Source: Gnomoniopsis sp. IMI 355080 (Eukaryota; Ascomycota; Sordariomycetes; Diaporthales; Gnomoniaceae). From it: DNA of 64,000 nt. The notes below the pieces were generated by a model that was not told the origin of the DNA, did not search any database, and saw only the letters and a list, made by a program, of their open reading frames with translations. A program made the translations under genes and the position numbers. The stretch lies in assembly GCA_027946555.1 (NCBI GenBank), contig JAPEVC010000029.1, forward strand, positions 1 through 64,000, given 5' to 3'. Shown in pieces: positions 23,667-34,364 of this stretch (position 1 is its first letter; each line of letters begins with the position of its first letter).

Positions 23667-26600
23667 TGTAATTGGGCGCCGGAAGGGTGGACCTTCTCTG
23701 TGGATTTTAGAGGAGCCAGCGGGCCGAGTCCCACAGATGATGCGACCCGAATTGTCCTGATGCGTGGGTCCAGTGGACCCTTTCCTCTGCGTTTATTATG
23801 TCCTCTCGCAGCCTTGCGCCGCCTCGTTACGGATGATGCTCGGCAGACTGTGGGGTGTGTCGTTGCTTGCAGTGCTACGAGGTAACGTGAAGTACTAGGA
23901 ACGATCGTCAATCGTTCATTGAGTTCAGACATAAGACCGTGGATGACCGGACTCGCTATGGTAGTCGTTCAGATGTAACAATAAGCATGGGACTCAAGAA
24001 TCCTGTTCGTCTCGATTTGTGTTTTCCGCGTTACATTTGGAGGTGCCTCTCCAATAGGGAGACGTTACAGTATCGCACCCATGTGACTAAGCCGCTATAA
24101 TAAGACACCTTGCTTGCGCTCAGCTGAGCGAGAATTGAAACCCTTTTTTTTTCTTCCCCCAGACTACGGCAACCCGTGTGAGAAGCTTGGCCGGGGAAGT
24201 TCGGATCTGAACTGCCTCAAATTGAGGAACATGGAGCCAATTTCGGCAGTTATTACAGACGAGCTGTGATATTGAACTATTCCACAAGGTTTGGGCCGGA
24301 CCATTCTGTAGGGCTGAAGCAAGGTGGGATCAAGGTGGATAGCGGAGCAGGGACTGAAAGGTCGTCCCATGCTGGACGCGGGCGACGGGAAACGGTCGAT
24401 GGGTTATTCTGTTGTACAATATGTACGGCGAAATCTGTAAGCGTTAGGTATGACATCGAGACTGAGCCTTTGAGGCAAGGCGTGGTGAGTATGGCGCTAG
24501 TATGGCAACTGTGCTTCAAAAGAAGCGACAGGCTAAGAATTGGGCATCTACGCCTTCTCACCGCTGCTGGACACTAGATGTTAGTCTTCCCGGCATATTG
24601 CGCATGTATTGTCTTGGTCGGCAAGAGAGGGCAGTGTCGAGTCTTGGCTGGAGGACAGTGGAGTTGTGAGATGCTTTTGGGATGCATGCTTTGCTTGACG
24701 GACACTGGCGCCTCGGGCGGCGCGAAAACAATTTGGCGGTGAGGATGCGGCCATGCCTTTTGTGGACAACGTCCAAGCAATGACTGGTTTCCTGGTCATG
24801 CAACAAGCTTCTAGTTCCCGAGAGAAGACGGATATGCATGCCACAGTACATGCACTTTGTACTGTACGTCCTTCGGGGCGATGCACGCGTGTTCAGCGTG
24901 TTTGCTACACATGGCGCTACTCTCGTCCAAACAGAGGTGCCATACAAAATCGAGTCCATCGGGGGCCGAAAGGGAAAGAAATCCGATTCGGTCGCGTCAA
25001 GTTTTTGTCTCGCAGGTTTCGGGAGGCAGCGTAGAAGTCGCCATGAAATTAGACAAGCCATTTTGACCAGTCATCTGGTTCCACCAAAGCGAACACGCTC
25101 CTCCCATCTCGAAATCCAGCGTGTGATCTTGGCGACTGACAACCAAGTATGGCGCGTCGTCGCAACGGTCGCGATACATTGGCCCATTAATACCCTTGTC
25201 ATGTTCGGGCTGAGGAGTGCCAGTGGCCCGGATCCGAGATTGAGACAGAACAGTTGAAGGCAACCTTGTGGTGAAGCCGAGATTGGTAGACTGGAATTAG
25301 CTTACTCGCCTTCCCCTTTCAGGCCACAACCCGGCGCAAGTCATGAACCAGTATCGTGGAAGCTGATTTATATATTGTCATGCGTTGGAACTTCGGGCTC
25401 CGGAAGGACGACAGGGCAAGCGAGCTCGGCAGTGAAACGGAATTTCCACTTTTCGACCCCGGATCGAGCGCGAGCTCGGGACATTATTGGGGCCGTGTTG
25501 ATGGAGCACAGACAGTGGGACAGGTGGACCGGCGGGGCCGATCTGGTGGCGGGTGGTAGCCATACTATCGGACTATGTACGCAGTAGTGGTCGTTGCGTG
25601 CAGATTTCCATCGTGGAGCAATGTTTCAAAGAGTTTGTCTCGGTACGACAATGAAACCCTTCACATTACGACCAAAGTATGTAGTGAGTGAGTGTGGGAA
25701 CAAGCAAGCCCTTGTGGCCAACATTAGCGCGACATGCATGCCATGCGAACGGGCTTGGATTGGAAGGGAATATCAACATGTCACTGATGGTGTGGACTGT
25801 AGGTGGGGTCTCGATGATGTGTGTGGCAGGTGGGTCTCAGTATGGAGTACATTGTGACTTCCCTCCAAGAGGGGGGGCGGTGATCGTGACTGTGACGGAA
25901 GAGCATGAGCGAAGCTGCAGGGGTCGCATGGCAGGGTCCGGGAGACCCTCCTTCCCCAGCCACTTTGACTCAATTTGACTTCCCATCTCTCGCATGTGTG
26001 TCGCTGTGGTTATCCAGGGCAGTCTTCCCTTCGTGGCAGGCCAAGAACTGAGTTTCTGTTGACTACTATTATAGTAATCAAATTAGGGGCCTCGTTCGTC
26101 CCGTGCCGATCATATCTTGCCCGGGATCAGGGCAGGGCGCATTTGGTGGCCCGCGTCGCATGAATTTGGGCATTTACCATCCTTTTACCACCCACACCCA
26201 CACTTTTCCAACAAGATCTTTTTTTGAGCCTGCTTGCGCCGAGCTCCCTTCACTTGTGTGTGGATGACAGACACAAGCTCCGAGAGGCTACAGCGGGCGT
26301 GAGACAAGGCATATAAATTTTTGCCAGCTGCATCGCACCCCTCGTTCTTTCTCGCCATCTCCAGACACAGGACATGGTCGCCCCTCCGTCCGCCCGCGTC
26401 ACAAATTGACCTATTGGCTCTTCTATGCAGCTTCCTCCTCCCTGCAGCAGGACTTGCACGAGGACGACGTACAGAAAAAAAGTCCGACGACAATTTCGAT
26501 TCGCCAGACTATCTTCGCAGCCCTCACCGTCTTTACTCTCCTGCAGATACTGTCCGGAACCAATCCATTAAGTCTATGTCCTGTCGGCTTCAAGACCAAG

Positions 26601-27443
26601 CTACGACCACCCCGGCGACCGCTGCGTCCTTCAGCTCATAAAATCCACCAAAGTATCTTCTCAACGCTCTCATCTTGGCGCATCGAGCCTCATGAGTTTA
26701 ACCGCCCAGCCAGATTGCGCGCTTGCCCCCTCAATCATTCAGAATGGCCACGGCCGAGGTTGTAGCTTTCGTCGCAAGCGACACTTATGGCTGGCCGCCG
26801 AGCCATCATTCGATGAAGACTGGACTTAGCCCGGAAACGATAAGAAGAAGAAGACATGAAGGAGATCACGAAGCAACTGCGTGGGTGAACTTTAGACTAC
26901 GCCTCATTGCGGAGACATGGGTCAATCTGCGAAGTGTATGTGCTACTTCTCTTTTTTTATTGTCGCAGTCTCAAAATTCTGCCCATGAGCGGCGTATCTA
27001 GACTGTCGTGTTGTGGTCTCGATTCACCACATGGGTCGCGCCGCTGGGTAGCGCAACACCGGCAGCGTTGGCCCGGTTTTTCGAATGAGGTTCTGGCGCA
27101 TAGACAATACCTGCGAGACTTGCTCACTAGGTCCCGAACCCACGAACTATGTTTGAAGCCAAGTGCCTGAAGCTTGCGACTGATTCGTTCTCCCACGCAG
27201 CCGGCCCGATGCGATTTTCGCTCGCGACCCTTCCCGAAATCGTCGCATGTGCGACGACTACCACACCCCGAGCCGGATGCCTCACCCTCAAACTTGCCTG
27301 ATCCGACGACTACAGAATCAAGAGCGCAGCGCCGGTTACCAGATGCCCACCCCAGCGGTTGCGACGTTCCCGCCCTGGGTGGACTAGAGGGAAGGCGGCG
27401 ACCGGGCAACAACAGCGACGGCCAGCTTTTGCCAGACCCTAAC
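23667..27443. other. Gene-poor 3.8 kb upstream of the giant gene
   Basis: Several medium ORFs exist (for example 24558-25061 minus, 167 aa), but none has hydrophobic pattern, motif or composition pointing to a protein; they overlap each other on both strands. The frame of the giant gene is open without an ATG for 90 codons upstream of 27444, so a further 5' exon may lie in this stretch. A T-run lies near 24140. Confidence 0.45.
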
Positions 27444-30400
27444 ATGGACCTGATCGACTTCGATTCGGACGCGGGATTCTTCCAGGCTGCCGGCAAAAGG
27501 AAGAAAAAGCAGACTACTACCTTCAACTGGCTTGATGACGAGGGTGACAAAAAAGACGGCGATGGAGCGGAAGAAGGCGGAGACGGGAACAAAGATCAGA
27601 ATGACGGCGCTGGAGGCGGGTCAGGCAGCACTGGCGGGGACGGTGGCGACGGCGAGGACAAAAAGGACGACGACAAGAAAGATGAGATGGACAACAACGA
27701 CGACATTTGGGACTTCGCACCTGCTGGCAACAAGAAGAAGAACAAGAAGAAGTCACCAGATGGCACCGATTCTTTTGGCTTACCGGACATACCGTCAACT
27801 GACTTCCATGAAATCAAGCTTGATGATGGCGGGGGAGGGCAACCGGACGATCTTGACCTTGGCCTTATACCAAAGGCAGAAAAGATCACGGCTGGTCTTA
27901 CAGCGTGGACATCGAGCTGGACGACGGGGAGCTGGGGATGGGGAGGTTTAAAGTCTCCCGGTGGATCCGACCTACCCAAGCCTGTCGACGAGGACAAGCC
28001 AAAGTCTCTCGAGACAGTGGAGGACAATCCCTGGGGAATTAACCGCGGCAAGCCCAAGAAACAGACCACGACTTTCAACTTCGGGTCCTTTGATGAAGGC
28101 GAATCGAAGAAGGAAGACTCCTTTGACTTTCTCGGTACCAGCGAACCCAAAGAGAAGAAAGATGTTGGCGCTTTCACTTGGGGTTTGCCCGCTGCGAAGA
28201 CGGCCGACGATGACTTTTGGGGGAAGATTGGTGACAAAAAGTCTACGGATGACAAGCCCAAAGAAGAAGAGAAAGCAGCTGATGCAGAGGCATCTGATGA
28301 CATCTGGGGGTTCTCTTCTTCCAAGAAAGACAAGAAGAAGAAGAACAAGATCGCCGTCGTCGAGGAATCAGCAATATCAGAAGAGCCGCCCCCTGAAGCT
28401 CCAGAACCTCCACAAGCCACGATCCCGGCGGATAATGCGATAAGCGAAGCTGAGGCCGCCTTGATCGCCGAGGAAGAAGCGGAACTTCGAAAACTGCAGA
28501 CTAAGAAGGACATCGGCACAAAGTTGACTAAAAAGCAACAAGATCGTCTCAAGATCTTGACTGAGAATGCCAAAGCTAGAGAAGAGGCAGCAGCGACTGG
28601 TGCTGCTGAGTCCAAGGTCGAGGATCCACCTCCCACAATTGGTGATAACTCGATCGAAAAGCCTGCATCAGACATTCCAACGCCTCAAGAATGTGAAGAT
28701 ACTGCACAGATCGAAGCAGACGAAAACGCATTGATCATTCAGGAGGAAGAAGATGAGATGTACATTTTGAGGTCGAAAAAGAAGCTCAAAAAGTCCGAGA
28801 AAGATCGCCTCCGAATTTTGGAGGAGAGGGCGGATGACCGCGCTCGGGAAGCCGAAGAGGCCGCAGCGGCCAAGGAACAGCAAGAAGCTGTACCAGAGGT
28901 CATTGACGCTGCAGAGGCTCCAGCAGAAGACCCTCCTGTCGACACATTAGATTCTGCGCAAGCTGAAGCAGATGAGAATGCTCGCGTCATCCAGGAAGAA
29001 GAAGACGAGCTGGCTGAACTGCGCTCAAAAAAGAAACTCAAGAAGGCTGACAAAGAACGACTTCGAGTTCTCGAGGAGCGGGCGGATGATCGCGCACGCG
29101 AGGCCGAAAATGCCGCCGCCACAGCCGCTGCCGATCAATCCGTTCCCGAAAGCAGCGGCGATACCACAGAGGCTAAGACCGAAGAGACTGTCCCGACGTC
29201 AGTGGATGACGCTCTTGGCGATGACAGCACAGCCCAAGCTGAGAAAGATGAAGCCGCGCGACTCATCGAGGAGGAGGAGTTCGAAATGGAACTACTCCTT
29301 TCGAAGAGCAAGCTCAAGAAGGCCGATAAGGCAAGACTTAAGGAGCTTCAGGACAACAAAGAGCGACGCGAGCAGGAAGCCGCGGATGAGGCTGTGGCTG
29401 GAGGCGCAACCAAAGCCGCAGATGCAGTAGAATCTTCTCCTGCTGACGACGCGCCTGCTGGTGGAGACAGCGCAGATGTGGAGCATCTTCCAACCAATGA
29501 AGAAGACGATCTCGCCGCAAAGATCATTGAGGAAGAGGAGATGGAACTTGAAATATTGCTGTCCAAATCGAAGCTTAAGAAGGCCGACAAAGCGCGTCTC
29601 AAGGTCCTCCAAGACAACAAGGAGCAGCGGGAATGGGAAGCTGCACAGAAGGCTGAGACCAGCGCCGAAGCACCACCAGCCGAGGACCAACCTATTGTTG
29701 AAGAGCCGGCCCCCGAGGAATCCCCTGTAGACGAGGCTGCCTTGTCAAAGCAGAAGGAGGCTGCTCAGGTTGCTGCAGAAGAAGACGAACTGTCGGATCT
29801 TTTGGCCAAGGGTAAGCTCAAGAAGGGTGACAAAGCACGCCTCAAGGAACTTCAAGACCGCAAAGACCAGCGAGAGTGGGAAGCGGCACAGATGGCTGAG
29901 ACCGTGGCTGAGGACCCACCTACTGAAGACCCACCGGCCGTGGACAAGACACCGCCGGCGCCTGAAAACCCCGTAGATGAGGCTGCTTTGCAAAAGGAAA
30001 AAGAAGACGCCGAAATCGCTGCCGAAGAGCAAGAGTTGTCTGATCTTCTTTCCAAGGTGAAGCTCAAGAAGGCCGAAAAGGCGCGACTCAAGGAATTGCA
30101 AGACCGCAAGGACAAGCGCGATGAAGATATTCGACTCGCGGCCGAACAGGCTGAGCAGCAAGCCCGCGAGCTTGAGGAGCAGAAGAAACGTGATGAGGAG
30201 GAGAAGGCCGCAGCTGAGCTCGCTGCAGAAATAGCAGCAGAGGAGGCCGAGATCAGCTCACTTGAATCGAAAAAGAAACTCAAGAGATCCGAAAAGGAAC
30301 GCCTTGCAGACCTCAAATTTCGTCGCGACGAGCGGGCATCGGCTGAAGCCGCCAAGTTGGCCGACGACCTCATGAAAGAAGATGCCGAGAACGATACTGT

Positions 30401-33400
30401 TACAAAAGACGAAGCTCAGCCGCTGTCCTGGGCTGACGACGATCCGGCAAAGGACAATGGGGGCGGGGACGACTGGATGAACTGGGGCGGCCTGACCAGC
30501 TCTAGCAAGTCGAAGAAGTCCAAAGAGGAATCGGTGCCAGTTCCGCCAGCTGCCGCCCCAGAGCCTGAGAAGGTCGAAGAGGAGGATACTTGGGGTGCTT
30601 GGGGCACTGGCAAGAAGGACAAAAAGAAGAAGTCCAAAGGCACCAATTTAATCGAATTTGGCGGCAACGACGACACTCCTGCTGTTCCTGACCCGCCAAC
30701 GGTACCCGAAACCGGCTTTGACTTCGGCTGGGGCAAGCCCACTCCCAAGGATGAGCCCGTTGATGACATCTGGAGCTTTGGAAGCAGTTCCAAGAAGAAG
30801 AAATCGAAGAATGCCGGGGCCGAAGTTGTAGACGACACAAACTTGGCGAGTACCGTCGTGCCCGATCCGATGTCAGCCACAAAAGACAAGGGCGAGGACG
30901 ACTTCTGGGCCACATTTGGTAGCAAGAAATCCAAGGACAAAAAGTCGGGCAGCAGTAGTAAGGAAGACCTGGTTGCGGAACCCCCTCTCCCATCTCCCTC
31001 ACCTGTAGGTATAGATCTGACGGCGACAGAAGAAGGCGATGTTGATGGGAACGCCTTGGGCGATCTCAGTGGATCTATTGAACTCAGCAAGTCGAAATTT
31101 TCCGAGAAAGAGAGCAAGAAATCGTCGTCGTCCTCGAAAGATCCGAAGCTCAGCAAAAAAGAGCTCGAAAAGATTGAGAAGGAGAAGAAAAAGGCTGAGA
31201 AAGAGCAGAAGGCTCGAGAGGAGCAAGAGGCGAAGGATGCCGCTGAGCTAGCCAGACTCGAGGAGGAGGAACGCCTCGAGGCTGAAGCCAAGGCTGAGGC
31301 CGAGCGGCTCGCTCAGGAGGAGGCCGACCGCATCCTTAAAGAGGAAGAGGAGAAGCAAGCGGCACTTGACGCCATCGCCAAAGAGGAAGCTGATCTCGCA
31401 GTGCTCCAGGCCAAGAAGGACTCTGGCAAGAAGCTGCTCAAGAAGGAAAAGGAAAAGTACGATAAGCTATCTGCGAGCTGCCAGGCCCGCGCCGACGAGA
31501 AAGCCGCCCAAGAAGCTGCCGAGCAAGCTGCACGTGACGAGGCTGAACGGCTGCAGCGCGAGGCTGAGGAGCAGGCTCGCCAGGAAGCCATCGAGAAAGA
31601 AGAGTCCGAGCTCAAGGATCTGCAGAAGAAGAAAGACTCTGGCCGCAAACTGCTCAAGAAGGACAAGGACAGATACGAAGAGCTCTATGCGAACAAGAAA
31701 GCACGGAGGCAGGCTGAGAAGGACGCGGAAGCTGCCAAAAACGCTGAGATCGCAAAAGATGAGCCTGCTGCAGCAGATGAGGCGAACCTGGTTGACCCTC
31801 TGGAAAAAGACCTTGCTAAACTCGACGCCAACGAGCTCGATGAGCTTGATGCGTTCTTGTCTGCCCCTCCAAAGGCAGCCCCCACACCGAAGGCAGCAGA
31901 AGTCGATCCGTTCAGTTTCTGGGGTGCATCCAAGAAGCCGACTAGCTCTTCCAAAAAGGGTAAGAGTTCGGCGACTGAAACTGTAAGTCCATGCAACCCT
32001 CGCGAACCCCAGCACGTCTCATTTCCACAACACCAATTTTCAGCCACCGCGTTGGCGTTGGCGTTTACTTCATCTCAGTCGGCTGCTGCCGAGATTGCGC
32101 ATGCTGAGTCATCGTCATCCTGCAAGCTTCTCGAAGCTGCCACGCCTGTAATAAGGGGTGGTACCAATGACAAGGCGAAAGATGTTTTGATCACTGGTGG
32201 TTGGTTCTCTACGCAGAATGATGCGGTGCTGTCGCCGTCGCAACCACTGGTCGTCGAGCAAGCCAACGGCGGAACCCAATATGACGAGCCAACACCACCA
32301 GTTGAACCAATGAAGAGAACGTCCGGCGTATCAAAGTCCAAGATTGCTGACAGATTGAAGGCCTTCGAGGCAGTACCACCACCGCCTCCACCGGCCCCTG
32401 CGGATCTTATTCCGCCGCCGCCGCCACCTCCAGCTGCTCCGGTTGAAGAGAGCAAAAGCAAGCGGAAGTCCAAGAAAGTCGACATCCCTGGCAGTTTTCC
32501 TGACGAATATGAAGAAGGCCATCCGGACGATATAATCGAGGTCATCGAGATGCCTGTGAGAACCAAGAAGTCCAGCAGCAAGAAGTCTTCCAAGGCCAAG
32601 TCCGACGCCGTGCCAATTCCCATTCCTCCACCGCCCCCAGCCGTTCCCGATGCGCCGATTCTCCCACCGCTTGAAGCCAAGAAGGAAACGAAGAAGGAGC
32701 GGCCAAAGATCAACCGCGACGGCGGATCGAGTTGGGGCACATGGACGGCGACGACACCGCAAAAAGACAAAAAAGCTTCTTCAAAGTCAAAATCCGCGGA
32801 CGAGCCCAAGAAAGCGCGCAAAGAGCGGTCGCCTGAGAAAGAGGACAAGTTGTCTTCTAAGGGGTCATCATCTGACAAGGCTGAACGCAGTGCGAAAAAG
32901 GAAAAAGACATGGAAACTTCACGCCCAAAGCTCAAGAGTGTCTTTGCCAGCACACCTCCAATTTCTCGGTCCACCTCTACTCGCGAGAAGCGCCACAAGG
33001 AGGGTAGATCTTCGCGTCGTCCTTCCATTGATGTTGCCAGTGGTCAGGTCTCGCCTCCACCAGAGGAAATGCCGGAGGTAGGCTCTAAGGCAGCAAAAAT
33101 CCTGGGAATAGGTCTCGGTAGATCTGCAAGCAAGCGCAAGAATAGCTTGCGACCGGCTGAAGATGAAGATATCGTCATGGTCGGCGCAACGGATGCGGAG
33201 AGCCCGGAGAAATCTTCGCGCCGGCGGACTTCGAAGGTAAGATTCTCACACACACTGGATAGTACGCCGAAACGGTACGCTGACGATGCGACCGTACAGT
33301 CATATCACCATGACGATGATATTGTCATGGTTGATGTAGCCGACGCTTCCCCGGCTCCAGGCCTGAAACGCTCCAACACCACCGGATCTACCAGGAAGGG

Positions 33401-34364
33401 CTTTGGAGGCCTCTTTGGTGGTATTTTAAGCAAGCCCCCGGCTGAGCTCAAGCGACGGAATACTTCACATACCGATGGCGAAGACGCAGGCGCTGCGACA
33501 GACGCTGATGCGGAGGCACGCAAGGCTGCTCGCCGTGCTCGCCGCGTTGAGAAGGAAGTAGCAGAGAAGTCCAAGGACGAGATACGTCGCGAGAAGCGCC
33601 GCAAACAGGAGGAAGAGGCTGAGGCACAACGTCAAGCAGATAGAGAAGCTCGCCGCGCCGAACGTCGAGCTGCCCGCGAACGCGAGGCCGACAGGCGCAA
33701 GGTTGACGAGGACAAAGACGAACGTCGCCGCCGTAAGCGCGCTGAGCGTGACAAGGAACGTGAGGGCCTCGAGACTGGAGCCGAAGACGCAGAAGCCGAA
33801 GCTCGAAGAGTTAGGCGTGAGCGGCGGAAGGTTCGAGCTGGTGAGAGTGACAGAGAGACAGACGCGGATCGTCGCCGACGCCGGACGGAGAAGCGGGGTG
33901 CACGAGAAGCTGAAGGCAGGATCCCCACACGTCGTCGTACAGAGCCTGTGGAGGACGACTTCGTCTATCCACGCCCTACCAAGATCTCTCGCCGACATAC
34001 AGACGGCCTTGCCAAGGCTGCGGAACCACCCGCTTGGCCACACTCAGGCACTTCGAGCTGGGTCAAAGATCACAGCGATGCTGGTCCACCGCCTGATGAC
34101 GGAGGCATGACCACGGAAGTCCCGGAAGACGGGGAAGGTGATGAAGACGCTGCACGTCGGGAAAGGAGACGCCGGAGAAGGTATGGGGATGTCGAGGTTG
34201 GTGGAGATGACGAGAGGAGGAGGAAACGGCACGAGGATCGGAGTGAGGGTAGTGATGAACGTCGAAGGGAGAGGAAGGGGTCAATGTTTGCGGATGGCGT
34301 TGGCGCAGGTAGAACTAGCAGTGGTGGGTTCGGGGGGCTGTGGAAGAAGTTGACTAGAAATTAG
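27444..34364 (+). CDS. Giant low-complexity modular protein, function unknown
   Basis: An open frame of 2306 codons from the first in-frame ATG (MDLIDFDSDAGFFQAAGKRK). Part A holds about ten scattered acidic-Trp-Lys modules (DDIWDF..NKKKNKKK, DDIWGFSSSKKDKKKK, DTWGAWGTGKKDKKKK, DDIWSFGSSSKKKK, DDFWATFGSKKSKDKK, SFWGASKKP). Part B, about residues 330-1440, has ten repeats of about 45 aa on the pattern EEExELxxLxSKxKLKKxDKxRLKxLxxxxxxRExEA, predicted charged coiled coil. Part C (about 1640-1800) has two Pro clusters; Part D is Ser/Lys-rich; Part E is Arg/Glu-rich (about 2010-2180) and the end is SSGGFGGLWKKLTRN. No enzyme domain, signal or membrane segment is seen. A likely intron at 31983-32078 (GTAAGT..TCTCAG, 96 nt) keeps frame and would give 2274 aa; an alternative acceptor at 32043 breaks the frame. 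A scaffold role is only inference. Confidence 0.88.
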   Translation: MDLIDFDSDAGFFQAAGKRKKKQTTTFNWLDDEGDKKDGDGAEEGGDGNKDQNDGAGGGSGSTGGDGGDGEDKKDDDKKDEMDNNDDIWDFAPAGNKKKNKKKSPDGTDSFGLPDIPSTDFHEIKLDDGGGGQPDDLDLGLIPKAEKITAGLTAWTSSWTTGSWGWGGLKSPGGSDLPKPVDEDKPKSLETVEDNPWGINRGKPKKQTTTFNFGSFDEGESKKEDSFDFLGTSEPKEKKDVGAFTWGLPAAKTADDDFWGKIGDKKSTDDKPKEEEKAADAEASDDIWGFSSSKKDKKKKNKIAVVEESAISEEPPPEAPEPPQATIPADNAISEAEAALIAEEEAELRKLQTKKDIGTKLTKKQQDRLKILTENAKAREEAAATGAAESKVEDPPPTIGDNSIEKPASDIPTPQECEDTAQIEADENALIIQEEEDEMYILRSKKKLKKSEKDRLRILEERADDRAREAEEAAAAKEQQEAVPEVIDAAEAPAEDPPVDTLDSAQAEADENARVIQEEEDELAELRSKKKLKKADKERLRVLEERADDRAREAENAAATAAADQSVPESSGDTTEAKTEETVPTSVDDALGDDSTAQAEKDEAARLIEEEEFEMELLLSKSKLKKADKARLKELQDNKERREQEAADEAVAGGATKAADAVESSPADDAPAGGDSADVEHLPTNEEDDLAAKIIEEEEMELEILLSKSKLKKADKARLKVLQDNKEQREWEAAQKAETSAEAPPAEDQPIVEEPAPEESPVDEAALSKQKEAAQVAAEEDELSDLLAKGKLKKGDKARLKELQDRKDQREWEAAQMAETVAEDPPTEDPPAVDKTPPAPENPVDEAALQKEKEDAEIAAEEQELSDLLSKVKLKKAEKARLKELQDRKDKRDEDIRLAAEQAEQQARELEEQKKRDEEEKAAAELAAEIAAEEAEISSLESKKKLKRSEKERLADLKFRRDERASAEAAKLADDLMKEDAENDTVTKDEAQPLSWADDDPAKDNGGGDDWMNWGGLTSSSKSKKSKEESVPVPPAAAPEPEKVEEEDTWGAWGTGKKDKKKKSKGTNLIEFGGNDDTPAVPDPPTVPETGFDFGWGKPTPKDEPVDDIWSFGSSSKKKKSKNAGAEVVDDTNLASTVVPDPMSATKDKGEDDFWATFGSKKSKDKKSGSSSKEDLVAEPPLPSPSPVGIDLTATEEGDVDGNALGDLSGSIELSKSKFSEKESKKSSSSSKDPKLSKKELEKIEKEKKKAEKEQKAREEQEAKDAAELARLEEEERLEAEAKAEAERLAQEEADRILKEEEEKQAALDAIAKEEADLAVLQAKKDSGKKLLKKEKEKYDKLSASCQARADEKAAQEAAEQAARDEAERLQREAEEQARQEAIEKEESELKDLQKKKDSGRKLLKKDKDRYEELYANKKARRQAEKDAEAAKNAEIAKDEPAAADEANLVDPLEKDLAKLDANELDELDAFLSAPPKAAPTPKAAEVDPFSFWGASKKPTSSSKKGKSSATETVSPCNPREPQHVSFPQHQFSATALALAFTSSQSAAAEIAHAESSSSCKLLEAATPVIRGGTNDKAKDVLITGGWFSTQNDAVLSPSQPLVVEQANGGTQYDEPTPPVEPMKRTSGVSKSKIADRLKAFEAVPPPPPPAPADLIPPPPPPPAAPVEESKSKRKSKKVDIPGSFPDEYEEGHPDDIIEVIEMPVRTKKSSSKKSSKAKSDAVPIPIPPPPPAVPDAPILPPLEAKKETKKERPKINRDGGSSWGTWTATTPQKDKKASSKSKSADEPKKARKERSPEKEDKLSSKGSSSDKAERSAKKEKDMETSRPKLKSVFASTPPISRSTSTREKRHKEGRSSRRPSIDVASGQVSPPPEEMPEVGSKAAKILGIGLGRSASKRKNSLRPAEDEDIVMVGATDAESPEKSSRRRTSKVRFSHTLDSTPKRYADDATVQSYHHDDDIVMVDVADASPAPGLKRSNTTGSTRKGFGGLFGGILSKPPAELKRRNTSHTDGEDAGAATDADAEARKAARRARRVEKEVAEKSKDEIRREKRRKQEEEAEAQRQADREARRAERRAAREREADRRKVDEDKDERRRRKRAERDKEREGLETGAEDAEAEARRVRRERRKVRAGESDRETDADRRRRRTEKRGAREAEGRIPTRRRTEPVEDDFVYPRPTKISRRHTDGLAKAAEPPAWPHSGTSSWVKDHSDAGPPPDDGGMTTEVPEDGEGDEDAARRERRRRRRYGDVEVGGDDERRRKRHEDRSEGSDERRRERKGSMFADGVGAGRTSSGGFGGLWKKLTRN

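Noticed and set aside
24558..25061. Minus-strand ORF of 167 aa
   Set aside because: No motif, Cys/Arg/Ser-rich chance composition, overlaps other frames of equal length, no splice or family support.
28668..33604. Many long minus-strand ORFs opposite the giant gene (up to 359 aa)
   Set aside because: They are mirror images of Lys/Glu-rich repeats (Ser/Phe/Leu-rich when read antisense) and so are shadows of the coding strand.
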